Source: JAOUFP01 sp947085825
GTDB lineage: Bacteria; Nitrospirota; Thermodesulfovibrionia; Thermodesulfovibrionales; UBA6898
Reading direction: 5' to 3'
DNA length: 29,939 nucleotides
Assembly (NCBI GenBank): GCA_947085825.1
Contig: CAMTXX010000074.1
Location: forward strand, 1-29,939
Numbering within the stretch: the stretch's first letter is position 1; every line of letters starts with the position of its first letter. The translations under genes and the position numbers were made by a program. This document shows, piece by piece, positions 21,302 to 29,935 of this stretch. The notes under the pieces were generated by a model. The model was not told the DNA's origin. It searched no databases and saw nothing but the letters and a program-made list of their open reading frames with translations.

Positions 21302-24300
21302 ATGTTTAAGACAAAACTTGTTTACAGGCTTATCACTATTTTTATAGTTTTTGCCCTGATGATAGTCATCTCCTTTTCATTTACCCTTATCAGGCAGGTC
21401 CAGAATCTGATTTCCGAGGAAGAAAAGATTCTGGAGACGTATAAAAAAGATACAGCTTTGGACACTTATGAAAAGGAAATAGATGTCCATAAGGAAATTA
21501 TTCCCAAACTGATTGAGAATATGATCCCTTATATTTTTTATATTCTGGCCCTGGCATTTTTATTGTCTGTCTTTTTCTCGCGTAAAATCATCTTGTCCCT
21601 GAAAGAATTACAAAAGGGCGCCAGGGCGGTGAGGGACGGGGACCTTGCTGTAAAGCTTGACGTCATCTCGAATGACGAACTCGGCGATGTCATAAAAATG
21701 TTTAATGAAATGGCTGTGTCTCTGAACAAAACAACCTTGGAACTGAAGCAGAAAGACACTTACATCAACGCCATGCTCGACCCCCTCTGGGTTGTCGATG
21801 AAAAGGATTTCATTGTTGACATTAATCCTGCTTTCACAAGACTTTTCGGACATGCAAGAGAAGAGACAATAGGGACTTCAATCTATGATTATTTTGATGA
21901 TAAAAATGCGGAGATATTGCAGAGACAACTGAAAGAGAGGGAAAAAGGCATTTCCTCGATTTACGAAATCAGTATCTTTGCAAAAGACGGCAGCCAGATA
22001 CCTGTGCTCATCAGCGGCTCGCCTGTCTATTCCGGAGAGAAGATAACGGGGAAAATAGGCATTTTAAAGGACTTCAGGGAACAGGCGAAGCTCAGAAATG
22101 AATTGCAGTGGTCGAGGGATTATACCGAGAATGTTATAGACAGCATTGATGAGGAAATTATCGTTATTGATAAGGATTACCGGATCGCAAAGGCTAATAA
22201 ATCCGCCTTAAAGAAAATGGATTCGGATATGCCCGGAAAGTTTTGTTACGCAATGACTTATAAAATGGGTAAGCCGTGCTGGATAGAGGGCAATGAATGT
22301 CCGGCGCAGATTGTGTTTGTGACAGGAGAAAATCACAGGACATCTTACCAGCATATGGATTCTTCCGGGAAAAAATACTTCCATGAGATTACGGCAAGTC
22401 CTATCAAGGATGCCTCAGGAAACGTTATCCAGGTGATCGAGGTCATCAGAGATATTACAGACAGGATAAGACATGAGGAAGAGCTTACTAATAAGAACAG
22501 GGAACTGGTTACGCTGAACAGTATTTCCAGGCTTCTCAGCAGGTCTCTCAGGTCTGATGAGATATCCACGCAGGTGCTGGACAAGATGATCGGGATGTTA
22601 GGGATGGATGGGGGAGGGATCTTCTTTATCGATGACGCTTTGAAAGAAATGGTATGCAGATATCATAAAGGGATCTCGGATGAATATGTAAAAATGCTGG
22701 CGAATACGCATAGGGGGGAGGACATATCGGGCAGGGTTGCCGTCACCGGCCGGATCATGACGACATCAGATATTTCTAAAGATCAAAGGATGAAAAATTC
22801 CATGCTCAGGCACTCCGGAATTCAGGGATATTGCTGTATCCCGATTAAGGGCAAAGAGCGTGTTATCGGGGTATTCTGTCTGTTCAGCTTCAAACCCCAT
22901 GTCTTTACGCCGGAAGAGGAAAATATCCTGAGTTCAATCGGTGAGATGACGGGAATAGCAGTGGAGAACCTGAGGCTGTATGAGAAAATGCGGGAGTTAT
23001 ACGAAGTTCAGAGGAAAAGGCGTGACGATGAACATGCCCAGTTGCTTTCTCTTTCGACTAAATTAGGGGCTGCAACTGATTTGAAGGATATTATAGACAG
23101 TGTTCTCGATGTAATCAGGAATTATTTTAGCGCGGACTTTATCTGGCTGCTGGTTAATGATGCCGCAGGTTTAACGCTGAATTCATCCGTAAAAGCATTG
23201 CAAAGGGATTATGAGTTGATCTATCACTCTCACGTGAGTTCAATAGAGCGGCATGCAATAAATGAAAGAGAGCCTGTTATGATTTCCGATATGGAATCGG
23301 AAAAGGCGTTTTATCTTGATCCTGAATTAGCCGGAAGGCATTATAAGTCAATGGTGGCAATTCCCATGTTTATCGGCAGAAAGCCTGTCGGTGTTTTTTC
23401 GATGTATTATACAGGCGCCAGAAATTTCCGCGAGGAGGAACTGCATTTTCTGGAAATAATCGGAAACATACTTGCCGTGTCCCTTGAACGGGCTGATTAT
23501 TATGTAAAGGCCATACACGAAAAGGAGCTTTCCAATACGATCCTCCAGAGTGCGGCAGACGGCATAATAACTGTGGATGCCAACGGAAAGATAATATCCG
23601 TTAATAAAGCCTTTGAGAAAATGACCGGATTTCTGCCGGAAAATATTATCGGCTTGCCGGTTTGGGATGTGTTTCAGTTCCGGCAAGAAAATGAGGCTTT
23701 CAGATTGTTGCTCGAAAAAAGTTTTGAGACTGCGCTTACCGGAAAACCGGTGAAAACGGAGGGGATACTGACAACGCTCTACGGAAATCAAATCTCGGTG
23801 TTGATAAGCAGTGATCCCATACAGAATGCGGATGGAAAGGTAACCGGCGTGGTGAACCTTCTGAGGGACATAAGCAGGGAAAAGGAGATAGACAGGATGA
23901 AGACCGAACTCGTCAGATCCGTATCCCATGAGTTCCGCACCCCGCTTTCTGCAATCGTCGGCATGACAGAAATGATCTTAAACGGTGATATTGAAGAGGA
24001 GAAGATAACAAAATATCTCAATGTCATAAAGAGTGAGGGACTAAGGCTTTCGAAGATGGTATCGGAATTGCTAAGTATAGCGCGGATTGAATCCGGCAAA
24101 GAGAGCCTCAGGCTGAGTACAATTGATGTAAATACCCTGATGCGGACAATTCTGGAGGCCTTCACATCGCAAATCGCGGCAAAAGAGGCCGATATCCGCT
24201 ATAGAGTGAACGGAGCCCCTTTTTTTGTGGGAGATGAGGAAAAGATGAGGCAGCTTATGTTTAACATACTTGATAATGCGTTAACTTTTTCTGATAATAA

Positions 24301-24571
24301 ATGTATTATAGAAATAGAGGCCCACAGAAAACAGGATAGCATGGAGATAATAATTTCAGATAACGGGTGGGGCATACCTGAAGAAGATATCCCTTATATT
24401 ACGGAAAGTTTTTACCGGGGAAAGCAGGGGAGAAAAACCAAGGGAACAGGGCTTGGGCTCTCCCTGTGCAATGAAATCATCAAGATGCATGGAGGCGCGA
24501 TGGAAATCAGAAGTAAAGAAGGCGAAGGGACCGGAATAACTTTGAACATCCCCTGCAGGGAGACGCCATGA
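21302..24571 (+). CDS. multi-PAS/GAF membrane histidine kinase
   Basis: The 1089-aa sensor has a first membrane segment (about residues 10-28), a short extracytoplasmic helical region, a second membrane segment (about 78-96, YIFYILALAFLLSVFF), HAMP (to about 148), PAS1 (about 150-270), PAS2 (280-395) with a Cys cluster (FCYAM...KPCWI...NECPAQ), GAF1 (400-550), GAF2 (580-740), PAS3 (750-870), HisKA with phospho-acceptor His876 in VSHEFRTPLSAI, and HATPase with N box MFNILDNALTFSD, SDNGWGIPEED and GTGLGLSLCNEI. With little periplasmic sequence, the signal is probably cytosolic (redox, haem or small molecule). It overlaps the receiver gene by 4 bp (ATGA). Confidence 0.93.
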   Translation: MFKTKLVYRLITIFIVFALMIVISFSFTLIRQVQNLISEEEKILETYKKDTALDTYEKEIDVHKEIIPKLIENMIPYIFYILALAFLLSVFFSRKIILSLKELQKGARAVRDGDLAVKLDVISNDELGDVIKMFNEMAVSLNKTTLELKQKDTYINAMLDPLWVVDEKDFIVDINPAFTRLFGHAREETIGTSIYDYFDDKNAEILQRQLKEREKGISSIYEISIFAKDGSQIPVLISGSPVYSGEKITGKIGILKDFREQAKLRNELQWSRDYTENVIDSIDEEIIVIDKDYRIAKANKSALKKMDSDMPGKFCYAMTYKMGKPCWIEGNECPAQIVFVTGENHRTSYQHMDSSGKKYFHEITASPIKDASGNVIQVIEVIRDITDRIRHEEELTNKNRELVTLNSISRLLSRSLRSDEISTQVLDKMIGMLGMDGGGIFFIDDALKEMVCRYHKGISDEYVKMLANTHRGEDISGRVAVTGRIMTTSDISKDQRMKNSMLRHSGIQGYCCIPIKGKERVIGVFCLFSFKPHVFTPEEENILSSIGEMTGIAVENLRLYEKMRELYEVQRKRRDDEHAQLLSLSTKLGAATDLKDIIDSVLDVIRNYFSADFIWLLVNDAAGLTLNSSVKALQRDYELIYHSHVSSIERHAINEREPVMISDMESEKAFYLDPELAGRHYKSMVAIPMFIGRKPVGVFSMYYTGARNFREEELHFLEIIGNILAVSLERADYYVKAIHEKELSNTILQSAADGIITVDANGKIISVNKAFEKMTGFLPENIIGLPVWDVFQFRQENEAFRLLLEKSFETALTGKPVKTEGILTTLYGNQISVLISSDPIQNADGKVTGVVNLLRDISREKEIDRMKTELVRSVSHEFRTPLSAIVGMTEMILNGDIEEEKITKYLNVIKSEGLRLSKMVSELLSIARIESGKESLRLSTIDVNTLMRTILEAFTSQIAAKEADIRYRVNGAPFFVGDEEKMRQLMFNILDNALTFSDNKCIIEIEAHRKQDSMEIIISDNGWGIPEEDIPYITESFYRGKQGRKTKGTGLGLSLCNEIIKMHGGAMEIRSKEGEGTGITLNIPCRETP

Positions 24572-24936
24572 GAAAGGTGATTGTTGTTGATGACGAACCG
24601 TTTATCCTTATGATGATAGAAGATAAACTGAAGAAGGCGAAAATTGAGGTAATAACGCTGAGAGAGAGCAGGAATGCGTTAGAGATAATAAAAAAAGAAA
24701 AGCCGGACCTGATAATTCTTGACTGGATGATGCCTGAGTTGAGCGGGATCGAGCTCTGCAAACAGATCAGGAATGATTCTGATAGTTCAGATATCCCCAT
24801 CTTTATGCTTACGGCAAAAGGCCAGGATTCCGACGAGCAGCTCGGCCTGCAGTGCGGAGTAACAAGATATATAACAAAGCCTTTCAGTCCAAAATCACTC
24901 CTTGAGATTGTGCAGGAAACGATTGGAACCGAATAA
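24568..24936 (+). CDS. single-domain response regulator (receiver only)
   Basis: The 122-aa protein is a complete CheY-type receiver with no output domain. The acidic pocket is Asp8/Asp9 (VVDDEP), the phospho-acceptor Asp52 (LIILDWMMPE), the switch Thr82 (MLTAKGQD) and Lys104 (YITKPFS). It is translated from an ATGA overlap with the kinase gene and overlaps the HD-GYP gene at its end. It is likely the direct target of the kinase, acting by protein contact, possibly on the HD-GYP protein. Confidence 0.93.
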   Translation: MRKVIVVDDEPFILMMIEDKLKKAKIEVITLRESRNALEIIKKEKPDLIILDWMMPELSGIELCKQIRNDSDSSDIPIFMLTAKGQDSDEQLGLQCGVTRYITKPFSPKSLLEIVQETIGTE

Positions 24937-26011
24937 TCTTCAAAACGACTTGTCTCTTGCCGTGCAGGAACTCGCGGGAACTTATGAAGAACTGTCCCTG
25001 CTGTATAGAATCTCGGAGATTTATTCGACTCACAGTATTGATGAAATATGCTCGAAGATAGTGCGCGAGGCTGTTTCTGCTATCGGAGTAAAAACAGCTG
25101 TCGTGCTTTTTCTTGATGAGAAGAATGAAACCCTTTATACAAAGGCGTATGAAGGGCAATGGGACAGCAAACGGCAGTTTGCCAGAGACGACGGTATTAT
25201 ATGGAAATCGATAAGAACTAAAAAACCCGCGGCTTTCTGCAAGATTCATGAGACCGAATACCGGGACTATATCCCTAATATAAATTCCTTGATGGTATGT
25301 CCGATTCTGGGGAAGACACAGGCTGTCGGAGCTATTGTTGTAGCGGACAAGGAATTTTGCGGAGAATTTTATTCAAAAGACTCCAAGCTGCTTATGGCTA
25401 TATCAAGCCAGGCAGGGCTGGCAATAGAAAATGCCTTTCTTTATGCAGAGCTCGAAACGCTGCTCGTAGGCTCGATAAGATGTCTGGTGAAAGCGCTTGA
25501 GGCCACGTCATACTGGACAGCCGGCCATACCGAACGTGTAACAGAGTACGCCATGGGTATCGGACAGCTCATGAATCTTGACAGTGACACCTTAGACAAA
25601 CTTAAAGTGTGTTCGCTTCTGCATGATATTGGCAAGATCGCAACCCCGAAAGAAATACTGAATAAAGATGAAAGGCTGAATGAAGGCGAATGGATAGAGA
25701 TAAAAAAACACCCTGTGGTCGGCGCGGAAATACTTGGAGAACTGAAACAGTTCAAAGACGTAATTCTCGGTATAAAGTATCATCATGAGCACTGGGACGG
25801 ACGCAAAGGGCTATTCGGGTTAAAGCGCGATGAGATCCCGCTTATGGCCAGGATCCTTTCTGTCGCGGACACCTTTGACGCCCTTACTTCCGACAGACCC
25901 TACAGACCGAGAAACTCGAAAGAGGACGCCATTAAAGAGATCGTGAGATGCTCCGGCACACAGTTTGACCCGGCTGTTGTTGCAGTCTTCGTGAAATGGG
26001 CTGACGCTTAG
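24923..26011 (+). CDS. GAF and HD-GYP-type domain protein with altered GYP motif
   Basis: The 362-aa protein has an N-terminal GAF domain (about residues 20-175, ELSLLYRISEIYSTHSIDE to AGLAIENAFLYAEL) and a C-terminal HD-GYP-type phosphodiesterase domain. Metal ligands look intact: TAGHTERV, LLHDIGKIA, KKHPVVGAEIL, KYHHEHWDG and LSVADTFDALTSDRPYR. The sequence DGRKGLFGLKRDEIP replaces the usual DGSGYPxGLxGxxIP, so the GYP triplet is lost. The family degrades cyclic-di-GMP; activity here is uncertain. I start at TTG 24923, with AGGAAA 5 nt upstream, overlapping the receiver gene by 14 bp. Its stop overlaps that of the convergent TatD gene. Confidence 0.88.
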   Translation: MEPNNLQNDLSLAVQELAGTYEELSLLYRISEIYSTHSIDEICSKIVREAVSAIGVKTAVVLFLDEKNETLYTKAYEGQWDSKRQFARDDGIIWKSIRTKKPAAFCKIHETEYRDYIPNINSLMVCPILGKTQAVGAIVVADKEFCGEFYSKDSKLLMAISSQAGLAIENAFLYAELETLLVGSIRCLVKALEATSYWTAGHTERVTEYAMGIGQLMNLDSDTLDKLKVCSLLHDIGKIATPKEILNKDERLNEGEWIEIKKHPVVGAEILGELKQFKDVILGIKYHHEHWDGRKGLFGLKRDEIPLMARILSVADTFDALTSDRPYRPRNSKEDAIKEIVRCSGTQFDPAVVAVFVKWADA

Positions 26012-27450
26012 CCTACAACGTCGAGTTCTCTGATCCTTAGGGACACTCCGAGGTCTTTTGCTATTGCCCTGCATTTAGCTATATCCACGCCTTTCATGTT
26101 CACTACCGTAACATGGACTTCGGGAATTACTTCCCTGGCCTGTCTGGTGAACTTTATGATCTCATTGAAGGCGTCTTCATAAGCAGGTTTGCAGATTTTG
26201 TTGTAAGTCTCTTTATCATGGGCGTCAAGGCTTATCGATATACTGTCTATAATCCCTCTTAATTCAGGGACAACATTTCTTTTATGAATAAGATTTGCAT
26301 GGCCGTTGGTATTGATCCTTACGCGGCCTCCCAGCTCTTTTACCCAACCGGCTATATTCTTAACAGTCTCGAGCCGCTGCAACGGCTCACCGTAACCGCA
26401 GAATACGATCTCCCTGAATTTTTTCGGGTCGCCTATCGCGTTCTTTATTTCTTCCTCTGAGGGTTCATGGCTAAGCCTAAGCCTGTGTCCCTTCACATAG
26501 TCTGAGCGAAATTTCACGCAGAAAGAGCATTTGTTCGTGCAACGGTTGGTGATATTAAGATAAAGACTGTCCCTTATTTTATACGCTATTTCAGCGGCTT
26601 CGGAGATGGAGCCGAATCCGAAGAGGCGTTTTGCATTCAGCGTGGTTATCCGCGCCATGTCCTCGAGGCTGAGACCCCGCAAATCAGCGATCTGCTTTAA
26701 GGTGTGTAAAATATATGCAGGTTCGTTGCGCCTGCCCCTGAACGGTTCAGGAGACAGATATGGCGCATCTGTTTCGACGAGCAGGTAATCATCAGGTATC
26801 GTTGCGGCTATCTCTTTTAACTCTTTTGCTTTTTTGAAGGTTACCGGGCCTGCGATGGATATATAAAAACCCATAGACATGACCTCTTCGGCCATTTCCC
26901 TGTTCCCCGAAAAACAATGCAGCACTCCCGTAGTCATTCCGGATTTGCGCAATATTTCAAGGGTATCTCTTTGTGCCTCCCTGCTGTGTATTATTACCGG
27001 CAGATCAGCTTCTCCAGCCAGCCGGAGATGCTTTTCGAAGACCTCTTTTTGCACTTCGCGCGGAGAGTGGTCATAATGATAGTCAAGGCCGGTTTCCCCT
27101 ATGGCAACGACCTTACCCCCCCGTTGCCCCCCCTTGCCAAGGGGTGTTGCCCATTCCTTTAGCTGTCTGTATATATCGTCTGAAAAATCCTTTGCATCAT
27201 GCGGGTGTATGCCTATGGAAGCATAGATAAAGTCATATTCTCCGGAGAGTTTCATCGCCCTGACAGTTCCCTCAAGGTCGGACCCTACGGTGATCATTGC
27301 TTCAATCCCAGCTTTTTTTGCGCGCTCGAGCACCTCTGCCCGGTCATCGTCGAATTCTTTCATGTCCAGATGGCAGTGGGTATCGATTAAAGAAAGTGAT
27401 GAGTGATGAGTGATGAGTGATGAGTCTTTATGTTTTAACCCATTACCCAT
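26008..27450 (-). CDS. fusion of TatD-family DNase and TatD-associated radical SAM protein
   Basis: The 480-aa protein joins two domains. Residues about 20-275 are a TatD metal-dependent hydrolase: IDTHCHLDM, IGETGLDYHYD, VIIHSREAQRD, GVLHCFSGN and LVETDAPYLSPEP. Residues about 285-480 are a radical SAM domain with CxxxCxxC in NRCTNKCSFCVKFRSD and VFCGYGEPLQR, matching the TatD-associated radical SAM family, which is normally a separate adjacent gene. TatD trims 3' ends of DNA or RNA; the radical SAM partner's role is unknown. The first 20 residues (MGNGLKHKDSSLITHHSSLS) derive from heptamer repeats, so the functional start may be nearer residue 20 although no ATG exists there. It lies 24 bp after apgM. 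Confidence 0.85.
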   Translation of the reverse strand: MGNGLKHKDSSLITHHSSLSLIDTHCHLDMKEFDDDRAEVLERAKKAGIEAMITVGSDLEGTVRAMKLSGEYDFIYASIGIHPHDAKDFSDDIYRQLKEWATPLGKGGQRGGKVVAIGETGLDYHYDHSPREVQKEVFEKHLRLAGEADLPVIIHSREAQRDTLEILRKSGMTTGVLHCFSGNREMAEEVMSMGFYISIAGPVTFKKAKELKEIAATIPDDYLLVETDAPYLSPEPFRGRRNEPAYILHTLKQIADLRGLSLEDMARITTLNAKRLFGFGSISEAAEIAYKIRDSLYLNITNRCTNKCSFCVKFRSDYVKGHRLRLSHEPSEEEIKNAIGDPKKFREIVFCGYGEPLQRLETVKNIAGWVKELGGRVRINTNGHANLIHKRNVVPELRGIIDSISISLDAHDKETYNKICKPAYEDAFNEIIKFTRQAREVIPEVHVTVVNMKGVDIAKCRAIAKDLGVSLRIRELDVVG

Positions 27451-27467
27451 TACCCATCACCCATTAC
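27396..27467. repeat. two heptamer tandem repeats between apgM and tatD
   Basis: GTGATGA repeats about four times at 27396-27424, and ACCCATT (one copy ACCCATC) about four times at 27438-27467. On the minus strand the second array creates four ATGGGT starts in three frames. Only the one at 27450 opens into TatD, and the first array is translated as its N-terminal SSLITHHSSLS. Confidence 0.75.
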
Positions 27468-27474
27468 GGTCTTT

Positions 27475-28683
27475 TTATGCACCGAATTTTTTCAATCTTT
27501 TTGCATGTGCAAGGGCAAGGGGCATAAGTTTAACGGTCTTGAAGATTCCCAATTCGCCTTTATGGCATTCCCTTTCGCTGAAGGCATTGCATAGGCCTCC
27601 GAGTACATAGGGGGATTTCAGCAGCGCCGGCACCGGATGCCAGCTGTGACTTTTCATAAGCGCCGGAGTAGAATGGTCTCCTGTTATGATAAGGACATCG
27701 GTATTAAGATCGAGGATTCTGGGAAGCAATTCGTCGAATTTGCTGATCTGTGCAGCCTTTTCAGCAAAATTGCCGTCTTCACCGTAAGAGTCAATCTTTT
27801 TCACATGGAGGAAGAAAAAATCATAATCGTCATAGTTTTTCTCGAGGAAGTCTATCTCGTCTGAAACAGCGCCTTTGACCTCAGCGGCATCCATACCTAC
27901 AAGCTTTGCAAGACCTCCATACATCGGATATGTCGCGATTGCCAGAGCCTTTAATCCATAGGTTTCCTGAAAGGTCGGCAGATCGGGTTTGATCGAAAAC
28001 CCTCTCATTACTATGTAATTCGCCTGTTTTTCGTTCTTCAGGATTTCGTGAGCAGTGTTGATTAATTTTTCAGCCACCCTTGATACCCTTTCCGCGTTCT
28101 TCGACAGAGGGGTGGGATATAACGGCGCTTTTCCTTCGAGTTGGGGGTCTGTATCTTCTATCGCAGCAGCGTCAGGCTCAAGGGGTTCCGGAAAACGCAG
28201 AAGGACCACAAACCTGTGTTCCATGCCGGGAGCGAAGATAAGTTCCGCCTCATCTATGGTTTTAATCTCAGCCTGGAGTTTTTCCGTAAGTTTTCTGCTC
28301 TGCTCAGTCGGAATCCTTTCTGCTCTCCTGTCAACGATCAGGCCGTCTCTGATCGTCGCATAGTTGCATCTGACCGCTATGTCCGTACTCCTGACCTCGA
28401 GTTTAAGACCAAGGGCCTCCAGAATCCCCCTGCCTATCCGGCATTCTATCGGGTCATAGCCGAAGAGGCCAAAATGTCCGGGCCCGCTCCCCGGAGTAAT
28501 TCCGATATCAACAGGTATATGCAGGCCGCAGGCGGATTCTTTTGCCAGTGCGTCAAGATTTGGAGTATCGGCTGTTTCGAGTTCTGTCCTGCCGTTGACA
28601 GGCAAGCCGCCGAGACCGTCAAGGACAACGAGGATTATTTTGGAACTGTTTTTCTGAATCAGGTTTTTGATTAAATTTTGCAT
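27475..28683 (-). CDS. apgM: 2,3-bisphosphoglycerate-independent phosphoglycerate mutase, archaeal type
   Basis: ApgM interconverts 3- and 2-phosphoglycerate in glycolysis and gluconeogenesis. The 402-aa alkaline-phosphatase-superfamily protein has the metal-binding VVLDGLGGLP, the family segment GITPGSGPGHFGLFGYDP with ECRIGRGILEALG, YVVM-like NYIVMRGFS, FFFLHVKKIDSYGEDGNF and the second metal site IITGDHSTP with SWHPVPAL. It is of the archaeal ApgM type rather than bacterial GpmI, which is about 510 aa. It is upstream of the TatD fusion on the same strand, 24 bp apart. Confidence 0.93.
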   Translation of the reverse strand: MQNLIKNLIQKNSSKIILVVLDGLGGLPVNGRTELETADTPNLDALAKESACGLHIPVDIGITPGSGPGHFGLFGYDPIECRIGRGILEALGLKLEVRSTDIAVRCNYATIRDGLIVDRRAERIPTEQSRKLTEKLQAEIKTIDEAELIFAPGMEHRFVVLLRFPEPLEPDAAAIEDTDPQLEGKAPLYPTPLSKNAERVSRVAEKLINTAHEILKNEKQANYIVMRGFSIKPDLPTFQETYGLKALAIATYPMYGGLAKLVGMDAAEVKGAVSDEIDFLEKNYDDYDFFFLHVKKIDSYGEDGNFAEKAAQISKFDELLPRILDLNTDVLIITGDHSTPALMKSHSWHPVPALLKSPYVLGGLCNAFSERECHKGELGIFKTVKLMPLALAHAKRLKKFGA

Positions 28684-28727
28684 GGTTATGAATAGTACTG
28701 TAAAGAAGAAAAACTTTTCAATATTAC

Positions 28728-29711
28728 TCAGAAATATTTCAAGAAAAATTGAACAATATAGGTCAATGAGACATAGAGGATAAGGGAGCCGAGCATTATT
28801 TTTATTAATTTCTGGGGCATAAACTTTTGAAACCGTGCCCCGAGATACATGCCGGCAAAACCCCCGAGGCCGAAGAGAAATCCCAGGAGCCAGTCAGGTG
28901 ATGTTGCCAGGCCTTCTTTTGCCGGTATGAGGCTGTAAAAAACAAGCCCTGCTATGGAGGTCAGAAAAGTGCCCATGAGCGCGGCTCCTGCTACGGTATA
29001 GACAGGGAGATGGAATACCGCAACACAAAAAGGGGCGATAATAGCGCCGCCGCCGATTCCGTATGTGCCGCCGATTATGCCTACAATCAATGCGAGCATG
29101 AACATGGGGAAGGTGTTGTATGAAAATGTTTCTCCCCAGAATTCATATGCAACTTTTTTCAGGGAAAATGACAAAGTCTTGACCACTGCTTCAGGAGGCA
29201 GCCCGGCAGCGACCTTTGCCTGCCGGCTATTTTTTATTTGGGCGCTTCTTTGTTTGAATTTTTCGTCAAGGCTGTTCATCTTTGATTTTCCTGCCGCAGC
29301 CTTGCCGGTGACTTCATAAAGCAGCCGTACTCCGATATACATAAGAACACAGCCTGCAAAGAGTTTGAAAGCCCCAGGCTCAGGAAGGTAGAGAATGCGG
29401 ACATAGTAGCCGATAAATACTCCCGGCAGAGTGCCGAGTATTACGACTATTGTAAGCGGCCAGGCCATCCTTCCTTCTTTCATATAGCGATAGACACCGC
29501 TTGGGATGGCTACTATGTTATACAGGAAATTCGTGGAGCTGACAGCGGGGCTTGTGAAATGCAGAAAGCTCATCTGAAACGGCAGAAGCAGGAACGCCCC
29601 GGAGACGCCGCCCATAGAGGTGAAAAAAGAAATTATAAAAGCAACGAGAGGGGGGATGAAGATATACGTTTCTACTCCGGATACCGGAAACAGCAGGTAA
29701 AAGAGATCCAT
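28728..29711 (-). CDS. TauE/SafE family permease
   Basis: The 327-aa protein has about eight hydrophobic segments in two repeats: PPLVAFIISFFTSMGGVSGAFLL with FTSPAVSSTNFLYNIVAIPSGV in the first half, and MFMLALIVGIIGGTYGIGGGAIIAP with VAGAALMGTFLTSIAGLVFYSLIP in the second. These glycine-rich helices are the TauE/SafE (sulfite or sulfonate exporter) signature. A charged loop of about 65 residues separates the halves. I use ATG 29711, with an AGGGG site 8 nt upstream, rather than the start 17 codons earlier. The transported anion is not known; sulfite or sulfoacetate are family precedents. Confidence 0.85.
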   Translation of the reverse strand: MDLFYLLFPVSGVETYIFIPPLVAFIISFFTSMGGVSGAFLLLPFQMSFLHFTSPAVSSTNFLYNIVAIPSGVYRYMKEGRMAWPLTIVVILGTLPGVFIGYYVRILYLPEPGAFKLFAGCVLMYIGVRLLYEVTGKAAAGKSKMNSLDEKFKQRSAQIKNSRQAKVAAGLPPEAVVKTLSFSLKKVAYEFWGETFSYNTFPMFMLALIVGIIGGTYGIGGGAIIAPFCVAVFHLPVYTVAGAALMGTFLTSIAGLVFYSLIPAKEGLATSPDWLLGFLFGLGGFAGMYLGARFQKFMPQKLIKIMLGSLILYVSLTYIVQFFLKYF

Positions 29712-29815
29712 CTTAATTCCCCTGACGATCAGCATTAAAGAACAGCAGTCATTTATTACCACAGGACGGTGGCATTTTGCAAGAAGTTATTACAGGGAGG
29801 GTGTGCGACAAATTT

Positions 29816-29935
29816 ATGGGTAACATGCGTAAATTTATTGTTTCTCGTAGGGGCGAGGTCTCCTCGCCCATGTATCCATGCCCATGCCCTCGCCCAAAAA
29901 CCAGGGCGGGGATACCCCGCCCCTACATAATTTAC
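29816..29935. repeat. palindromic intergenic repeat (MITE-like) at the right edge
   Basis: GTAGGGGCG (29848-29856) and CGCCCCTAC (29918-29926) are the ends of an inverted repeat that continues inward through GAGG..CCTCGCCC and AGGGCGGGG..CCCCGCCC. Outside it GGGTAA near 29817 pairs with TTACCC at 29932-29937. No gene is seen from 29763 to the end. Confidence 0.6.

Noticed and set aside
27396..27467. CRISPR-like array
   Set aside because: Heptamer tandem repeats without spacers; no cas genes.
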